From positions 310,001-374,000 of the forward strand of contig NZ_BGZJ01000001.1 in NCBI RefSeq assembly GCF_003402575.1: a DNA stretch of 64,000 nucleotides, read 5' to 3'. Source of the stretch: Mesosutterella multiformis. Lineage in GTDB: Bacteria > Pseudomonadota > Gammaproteobacteria > Burkholderiales > Burkholderiaceae_F. The translations under genes were made by a program, and so were the position numbers. Positions 58,946 through 64,000 of this stretch are shown here, one piece after another (the stretch's first letter is position 1; each line of letters opens with the position of its first letter). A model generated the notes under the pieces. That model ran no database searches and was not told the origin of the DNA. It worked only from the letters and a program-made list of their open reading frames with translations.

Positions 58946-60661
58946 ATGAAGACCCGCTTTATTACCCGACACTACGATCCGGCCGCCGCCGCAAGGCTGC
59001 AGTCGGAAGGTTTCTCCCGTCCTCTCGCTCAGGTGCTTGCCGGGAGGCGGATTGTCGGGAAAAGCGAAATGGATACGGGGCTCGCCGGACTGATTCCGCC
59101 CACCGCGCTCCCGCACGCCGCGGAAGCCGCCTCGATGCTCGCGGACGCTCTTGAGAAAGGGGAATCGGTTGCCGTTGTCGGCGACTATGACTGCGACGGG
59201 GCAACAGCGAGCACGGTGGCTTATCAGGGACTGCGGCTTCTCGGGTTCCGGCCTGAGAAAGTGTCCTGGTTCATTCCGGACCGCATGTCGATGGGGTACG
59301 GCCTTTCCCCCGTGGTGGTCGACGCGCTCACCGAAAAATACGGCCGCCCTGACATCATTCTCACCGTGGATAACGGCATGGGAAGCGTGGAAGGCGTGGC
59401 GCGCGCAAACCAGCTCGGTATCCGCGTGATCGTGACAGATCACCATCTCCCGGGCGAATACCTGCCGGCCGCGGCCTGCATCGTGAATCCGAACGGTCCT
59501 GACGGCGCCGGTGCGCCGGGGAACCTCGCCGGTGTCGGTGTGATCTTCTACGTCCTGATCGCGCTCCGCGCGGAGCTCCGGGCCCGCGGCGCCTTTGCGG
59601 CCGGGCAGCAGCCGAAGCTCTCCAAGCTCCTTGACCTCGTCGCGCTCGGAACCGTGGCGGACGTTGTGCCGCTTGACCGCAATAACCGCATTCTTGTGGC
59701 TCAGGGACTGAAGCGTCTCCGGAGCGGCAGGGGAAGCGCGGGGCTCACCGCGCTTTACACGCTCGCGAATCAGAATAAGCGCGATATTTCCCAGATCTCG
59801 GTCCGTGACCTCGGCTTCACGCTCGCGCCCCGGATCAACGCCGCCGGCCGTATCGCCAATATGGAGATCGGGATCCAGTGCCTCCTCGCGGGAGAGGCGA
59901 ACGCCACTGAACTCGCCTCACAGCTTGAGGACATCAATGATCAGCGGAAGGCGCTCGAACGCAGCATGCAGGAAGAGGCGCTGGATTCGCTCTCCGACGC
60001 CGATATCGAGCACCGCATGAGCCTCGTGCTCAGCCACCCGGACTGGCATCAGGGGCTTGTCGGCCTCGTCGCGAGCCGCGTGAAGGAACGGACTCACCGC
60101 CCGGTGATCGCTTTCGCGCCGACCAAAAATGGCCTTCTCCGCGGCTCCGGCCGCTCCATCCCGGGGCTTCACCTCCGGTACTGCCTCTCGCGGATTGACA
60201 CAATGTTTCCGGGGCTGATCCTTCGCTACGGCGGCCACGCGCTCGCCGCGGGTCTCACGATCCGGGGGGACGGCCTTGAGCAGTTCCGCGACGCGTTTGA
60301 AAAGGTGGTGTCGGAAAATATTTCTCCCGAGCTTCTCACGGAAGACATCGTTGTGGACGGCGCGCTCGCGCCTGAAGAGATTTCCTTCGGTCTCATCCGG
60401 GAAATTGATTCTGTCGTCTGGGGGCAGTCCTTCGAGGCGCCGCTTTTCGCGAACGAATTCGATATCGTCCGCCAGACCCCGCTTCGGGGCGGCGAGCATC
60501 TCAAAGCGACCGTGTCGACCGCGGGTCAGCATTTCGACGCCATTTTCTTCCGCCACAGCACGCCGCTTCCGGGACGCGTGAAGCTCGCCTATCGGCTGGA
60601 CGTGAATGAGTGGATGGGCCGGAAGTCGCTCCAGCTCATGATTGAAAACGCTGAGGAGTAG
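58946..60661 (+). CDS. recJ: Single-strand-specific exonuclease RecJ
   Basis: A 571-residue DHH-family 5'-3' exonuclease used in recombination and mismatch repair. The DHH motifs are GDYDCDGATASTVAYQG (about residues 78-94), TVDNGMGSVEG (about 134-144) and VTDHHLPGEYLPA (about 157-169). The DHHA1 domain has GSGRSIPGLHLRYCLSRID and RYGGHALAAGLTI (about residues 435-447). ATG 58946 gives the family N-terminus; an upstream in-frame region inside the preceding gene is excluded. The C-terminus LQLMIENAEE fits. The gene follows the RpfE-type gene by 7 bases and precedes prfB. Confidence 0.95.
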   Translation: MKTRFITRHYDPAAAARLQSEGFSRPLAQVLAGRRIVGKSEMDTGLAGLIPPTALPHAAEAASMLADALEKGESVAVVGDYDCDGATASTVAYQGLRLLGFRPEKVSWFIPDRMSMGYGLSPVVVDALTEKYGRPDIILTVDNGMGSVEGVARANQLGIRVIVTDHHLPGEYLPAAACIVNPNGPDGAGAPGNLAGVGVIFYVLIALRAELRARGAFAAGQQPKLSKLLDLVALGTVADVVPLDRNNRILVAQGLKRLRSGRGSAGLTALYTLANQNKRDISQISVRDLGFTLAPRINAAGRIANMEIGIQCLLAGEANATELASQLEDINDQRKALERSMQEEALDSLSDADIEHRMSLVLSHPDWHQGLVGLVASRVKERTHRPVIAFAPTKNGLLRGSGRSIPGLHLRYCLSRIDTMFPGLILRYGGHALAAGLTIRGDGLEQFRDAFEKVVSENISPELLTEDIVVDGALAPEEISFGLIREIDSVVWGQSFEAPLFANEFDIVRQTPLRGGEHLKATVSTAGQHFDAIFFRHSTPLPGRVKLAYRLDVNEWMGRKSLQLMIENAEE

Positions 60662-60734
60662 GCGCCTCGCCTCCGTCCTCAGACTGACACGGGGTCAGGG
60701 TATTTCACCCCTATCCGGAAAGCCCCCGCGCGGC

Positions 60735-60762
60735 TTTGCGGCGCCCCGTTCTACTTTATAAT
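60735..60762 (+). promoter_or_regulatory. Candidate promoter of prfB
   Basis: TTTGCG (60735-60740), a 16-base spacer and a perfect TATAAT (60757-60762) lie 35 bases before the prfB start. The -35 match is weak. Confidence 0.4.
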
Positions 60763-60797
60763 TTTCCTTTTTCGTTTCTGTACAGTAAGAGATATAA

Positions 60798-61902
60798 ATG
60801 GAAGCTGAACAGCTTAATCAGATCGGGAACAGCATCAACGATCTGGGAGACCGACTTTCCGGTCTCAGGGGGTATCTTTGACATCGACCTCAAAGCCCGA
60901 CGTCTTGAAGAACTGAACCGCGAGATCGAGAACCCCGATCTCTGGAATGACCCGAAGCATGCCGAACAGGTGTCCAAGGAGAAAAAGCTCCTTGAGGATA
61001 CGGTCGGAACCTACCGCCAGCTTGAATCCGGCATCCGCGACGCGGGCGAACTCTTCGAGATGAGCCGCGAGGAAGAAGACTGGGATGCGGTCGCGAGCGT
61101 CGGTGAAGACGTGAAGTCGATCGAAAAGAAGGTTGAGCAGCTTGAGTTCAAGCGCATGTTCAATAATCCGATGGATTCTTCGAACTGCTACCTTGAAATT
61201 CAGGCGGGCGCAGGCGGCACGGAAGCCCAGGACTGGGCCTCGATGCTTGAGCGCATGTATCTGAAATACACGGAAAGCAAGGGCTTCAGCGTGAAGCTCA
61301 CGAGCGAAACCGCGGGCGACGTCGCCGGTATCAAGAACTGCTCCATTTATATTCAGGGTGACTGGGCCTACGGCACGCTCCGCACCGAGACCGGCATTCA
61401 CCGTCTCGTGCGTAAGAGCCCGTTCGACTCGAACGCCCGCCGTCACACGTCCTTTGCTTCTGTCTACGTGTACCCCGAAGTGGATGACTCGATTGAGATC
61501 GAAATCAATCCGGCCGACCTCCGTATCGACGTGTACCGTGCCTCCGGTGCCGGCGGCCAGCACGTTCAGAAGACGGAATCCGCTGTCCGAATCACGCATA
61601 TCCCGACCGGTATCGTGACGGAGTGCCAGGACGAACGCTCGCAGCATCAGAACAAAGACCGCGCCATGCAGCAGCTGCGCGCGAAACTCTATGAGTTCGA
61701 GATGAATAAGCGCCGCGCCGAGCAGCAGAAGCTGGAAGACGCTAAGGACGACATCGGCTGGGGTCACCAGATCCGCAGCTACGTGCTCGATCAGAGCCGC
61801 ATCAAGGATCTGCGCACGAACGTTGAAAACACGAACACCACCGCTGTGCTGAACGGCGACCTCGATCAGTTCATCGAGGCGAGCCTGAAGCAGGGCGTCT
61901 GA
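60798..61902 (+). CDS. prfB: Peptide chain release factor RF-2, with programmed +1 frameshift
   Basis: RF-2 is a 367-residue product assembled from two frames. The first frame starts at ATG 60798 ([16 protein letters not shown]) and ends at CTT TGA (60876-60881); the internal AGGGGG just upstream and the CTTTGAC site match the classical bacterial frameshift. Shifting +1 gives [20 protein letters not shown] onward. The SPF tripeptide for UGA/UAA recognition is in [12 protein letters not shown], and the GGQ catalytic motif is in [14 protein letters not shown]-2 level thus controls its own synthesis. lysS follows in the usual prfB-lysS order. Confidence 0.97.
60866..60881 (+). promoter_or_regulatory. 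prfB programmed frameshift site
   Basis: CAGGGGGTATCTTTGA: the internal Shine-Dalgarno AGGGGG, a three-base spacer and CTT followed by the in-frame TGA and C. This is the same arrangement as in E. coli prfB. Confidence 0.95.
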
Positions 61903-61943
61903 CGCCTGGCGCTCACGGAATAATTTTTAAATCAGGAACTGAA

Positions 61944-63476
61944 ATGGCTGAAGAACAGAAGATTGCGCCGGAAGCGGATTCCGCCGCAGAAGAGAATCAC
62001 ATCATCGCTGAGCGCCGCGCCAAGCTGCAGCTGCTCCGCGACGCGAACGCCGCCTACCCGAACGATTTCCGCCGCAAGGACTACTTTGCCGATCTGCACG
62101 CGAAGTACGACGCCGAAGACCGCGAAACGTTTGAGGCTTCCGAAAAGGTTGAGGTTCAGACCGCCGGCCGCATCATGCTGAAGCGCGTGATGGGCAAGGT
62201 CTCCTTCCTCACCGTGAAGGACATGACCGGCACGATCCAGTACTTCGTCACGCGCGACGCGCTCGGCGAAGAGGCGTACAAGAACTTCAAGACCTGGGAC
62301 GTGGGTGATATCGTCGGCTCCACCGGCTATCTCTTCAAGACGAAGACGGGTGAACTCTCCGTTCACGTCGAGACGCTTCGTCTCCTCACGAAGTCGATCC
62401 GTCCGCTTCCCGACAAGCATAAGGGCATCACGGATCCGGAACTGATCTACCGCCAGCGTTACGTCGATCTGATGACGAATGACGTGTCGCGCAACCGCTT
62501 CATCACGCGTTCCAAGATGATCACGGCGATCCGCGACTTCATGACGCAGCACCGCTTCCTCGAAGTCGAAACCCCGATGCTGCACCCGATCCCGGGCGGC
62601 GCGAACGCGAAGCCCTTCATCACGCATCACAACGCGCTTGACGTTGATCTCTACCTCCGAATCGCTCCGGAACTCTATCTGAAGCGTCTCGTGGTGGGCG
62701 GCATGGAACGTGTCTATGACATGAACCGCTGCTTCCGTAACGAAGGCATGGACGTCCGTCACAACCCGGAATTCACGACGATCGAGTGGTACGCCGCGTA
62801 CTGGGATTACCGCATCCAGATGGACTTCACCGAAGAACTGATCCGCTACGCCGCGATCAAGGCAACCGGTTCCGCCGTTGTCCAGTATCAGGGCGTCACG
62901 GTGGATCTCTCGCAGCCTTTTGACCGTCTCACGCCGAAGGAAGCGATCATGAAGTACTCGGACTACACGTCCGAGCAGATTGATGATGAGGCATTCCTCC
63001 GCGCTGAACTCGCCCGCCGCGGCGAGCCGCAGAAGGATTTCGTCGGCTACGGCACGCTCCTCATGGCGATGTTTGACCTTGTCGCCGAAGCGAAGCTGAT
63101 CCGCCCGACTTTCCTCATCAACTTCCCGACCGAAGTGTCGCCGCTCGCCCGCGCCTCAGACAGCGATCCGAGCATCTGCGAGCGCTTCGAGCTCTATATC
63201 GTCGGCCGCGAGCACGCGAACGGCTTCTCTGAGCTCAATGACCCGGACGATCAGGCCCGCCGCTTCAAGGCTCAGGCTGACGCGAAGAGCAAGGGCGACG
63301 ATGAAGCGATGTACTACGACGCGGACTACATCCGCGCCCTGGAGTACGGCCTCGCCCCGACCTCCGGCTGCGGCATCGGTATTGACCGTCTCGCCATGCT
63401 CCTCACGGACGCTCCGAGCATCCGTGACGTGCTCCTCTTCCCGCAGATGCGTCCCGAAGCGGATCTTCTGAAGTAA
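61944..63476 (+). CDS. lysS: Lysyl-tRNA synthetase (class II)
   Basis: A 510-residue class IIb synthetase with an N-terminal OB-fold anticodon-binding domain (about residues 70-170, [20 protein letters not shown]) and a catalytic core: motif 1 [20 protein letters not shown] (about 204-223), motif 2 [20 protein letters not shown] (about 261-280) and motif 3 [15 protein letters not shown] (about 476-490). The short Glu/Ala-rich N-terminal extension is normal. It lies 40 bases after prfB and probably shares its transcript. Confidence 0.97.
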   Translation: MAEEQKIAPEADSAAEENHIIAERRAKLQLLRDANAAYPNDFRRKDYFADLHAKYDAEDRETFEASEKVEVQTAGRIMLKRVMGKVSFLTVKDMTGTIQYFVTRDALGEEAYKNFKTWDVGDIVGSTGYLFKTKTGELSVHVETLRLLTKSIRPLPDKHKGITDPELIYRQRYVDLMTNDVSRNRFITRSKMITAIRDFMTQHRFLEVETPMLHPIPGGANAKPFITHHNALDVDLYLRIAPELYLKRLVVGGMERVYDMNRCFRNEGMDVRHNPEFTTIEWYAAYWDYRIQMDFTEELIRYAAIKATGSAVVQYQGVTVDLSQPFDRLTPKEAIMKYSDYTSEQIDDEAFLRAELARRGEPQKDFVGYGTLLMAMFDLVAEAKLIRPTFLINFPTEVSPLARASDSDPSICERFELYIVGREHANGFSELNDPDDQARRFKAQADAKSKGDDEAMYYDADYIRALEYGLAPTSGCGIGIDRLAMLLTDAPSIRDVLLFPQMRPEADLLK

Positions 63477-63483
63477 GAGCGCC

Positions 63484-64000
63484 ATGACCGATACCAAGTG
63501 GCGGATTGGGAAATCCTTCGCGAAGTATTCGAAGCAGGCTTCCGCCTCACTCGATCCTTCGCGGAAGAGCCTTGTGATCGGCGGCAGAGCAGCCGGGTCG
63601 GTGTCTGAGGACGACGCCCGGCTGATCGCGGAACGGATCGAGGGTGCGGCCTTCGACGGCGCGTCGCTTTCGATCGGCGCCGCGTCTGACAGCGAGGAAA
63701 CGCTCTCCGCGATCCTCGCGCTCGCCGCGGCTCTCCTCCGGGACGAAGGCCGGATTCACCGCTGGCGCGGCGAACTCGTGGACGTTCAGATGCCGGAAGG
63801 CGGTCCCCGCATCGCGGTGCTTGAGCGGAGCGCGTTCCGTCTTCTCGGTCTTCTTACGGTCGCCGTTCATATGAACGGTGTCACGCCGGACGGCCGTATC
63901 TGGACCTCGCAGCGCTCAGACACGAAGGACATCAATCCTGGCAAATGGGATAACCTCGCGGCCGGCATGGTGGCAGCAGGCGAAACCCCGCTTGACGCTA
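63484..64000 (+). CDS. Nudix hydrolase with DUF4743-type N-terminal domain (runs off the window)
   Basis: The ATG at 63484, seven bases after the lysS stop, opens a frame to the window edge (172 codons). It encodes MTDTKWRIGKSFAKYSKQ, a helical N-terminal domain and then DGRIWTSQRSDTKDINPGKW followed by NLAAGMVAAGETPLDA, the start of a Nudix box of the type with an N-terminal DUF4743 domain. Such proteins are encoded next to lysS in betaproteobacteria. The catalytic REUXEEXGU part lies beyond the edge. The substrate is unknown. Confidence 0.75.
   Translation, partial: MTDTKWRIGKSFAKYSKQASASLDPSRKSLVIGGRAAGSVSEDDARLIAERIEGAAFDGASLSIGAASDSEETLSAILALAAALLRDEGRIHRWRGELVDVQMPEGGPRIAVLERSAFRLLGLLTVAVHMNGVTPDGRIWTSQRSDTKDINPGKWDNLAAGMVAAGETPLDA

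Noticed and set aside
60798-60881. Premature stop in prfB as a pseudogene sign
   Set aside because: The TGA is part of the known programmed frameshift and the rest of RF-2 is intact.
1-64000. CRISPR array or cas genes
   Set aside because: No regularly spaced short repeats and no Cas motifs were seen; the reverse transcriptase at 35.5-36.7 kb is of the group II intron type and has no Cas1 neighbour.

Overview
The window looks like a chromosomal segment of a Gram-negative betaproteobacterium (Burkholderiales), most probably a Sutterellaceae-type gut organism. The reasons are the Burkholderiales-type general porins, the supercluster der-hfq-hflX-hflK-hflC-hisZ-purA, a separate RelA with a degenerate hydrolase domain, a two-ACT-domain/PFL gene pair, and an RpfE-type gene before recJ. 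The family-level assignment is inference from gene content and order. Nearly all genes up to 57.8 kb lie on the minus strand; the last 6 kb runs on the plus strand.

Layout. 0-5.1 kb: start of dnaB, the rplI-rpsR-priB-rpsF ribosomal operon, rlmB and rnr. 5.1-5.3 kb: tRNA-Leu(CAG) with a near-consensus promoter overlapping the rnr start. 5.4-9.7 kb: three tandem porin paralogues, each with its own terminator and an almost identical RNA fold around the stop codon. 10-24 kb: a phosphoribosyltransferase, purA, hisZ, a small YjeT-type protein, hflC, hflK, hflX, hfq, an unknown membrane protein, der, bamB, a YfgM-like TPR protein, hisS and ispG. 24-30.4 kb: rodZ, rlmN, ndk, rlmD, nlpD and surE; rpoS and pcm, often found in this neighbourhood, are not present. 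30.6 kb: an isolated IS607-type serine recombinase gene.

31.3-41.5 kb is an integrative element in the 3' end of tRNA-Pro(GGG). It has a tyrosine integrase next to the intact tRNA, an imperfect direct repeat of the tRNA 3' end plus downstream hairpin at the far end, and matching TTTGTGG-type motifs inside both ends. Its interior is a pile-up of mobile DNA: a YadA-like adhesin cut off by an IS3-family element, a 5'-truncated IS30 transposase, a group II intron reverse transcriptase whose intron seems 5'-truncated, a frameshifted IS110 fragment and an intact IS1634/IS4-type element. One unexplained cargo gene, encoding a 205-residue membrane-anchored protein, sits beside the integrase.

41.6-52.8 kb: MerR regulator, ihfA, pheT, pheS, rplT, rpmI, infC, thrS (the classic translation cluster), tRNA-Val(GAC), relA and an orphan FixJ/TtrR-type response regulator. 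52.9-57.8 kb: a PFL/UPF0210 protein with its ACT-domain partner, a TatD-type nuclease, and lolD with one LolC/E-type permease. 57.9-64 kb, plus strand: RpfE-type protein, recJ, prfB with its programmed +1 frameshift, lysS and the start of a Nudix hydrolase.

The least-described signals are the conserved RNA structure at the three porin 3' ends, the apparent non-AUG start of HflX, the U-rich-loop hairpin in the hfq leader, the stand-alone IS607-type recombinase with altered motifs, and the tRNA-Pro island with its single unknown cargo gene. I see no CRISPR array and no complete new defence system.
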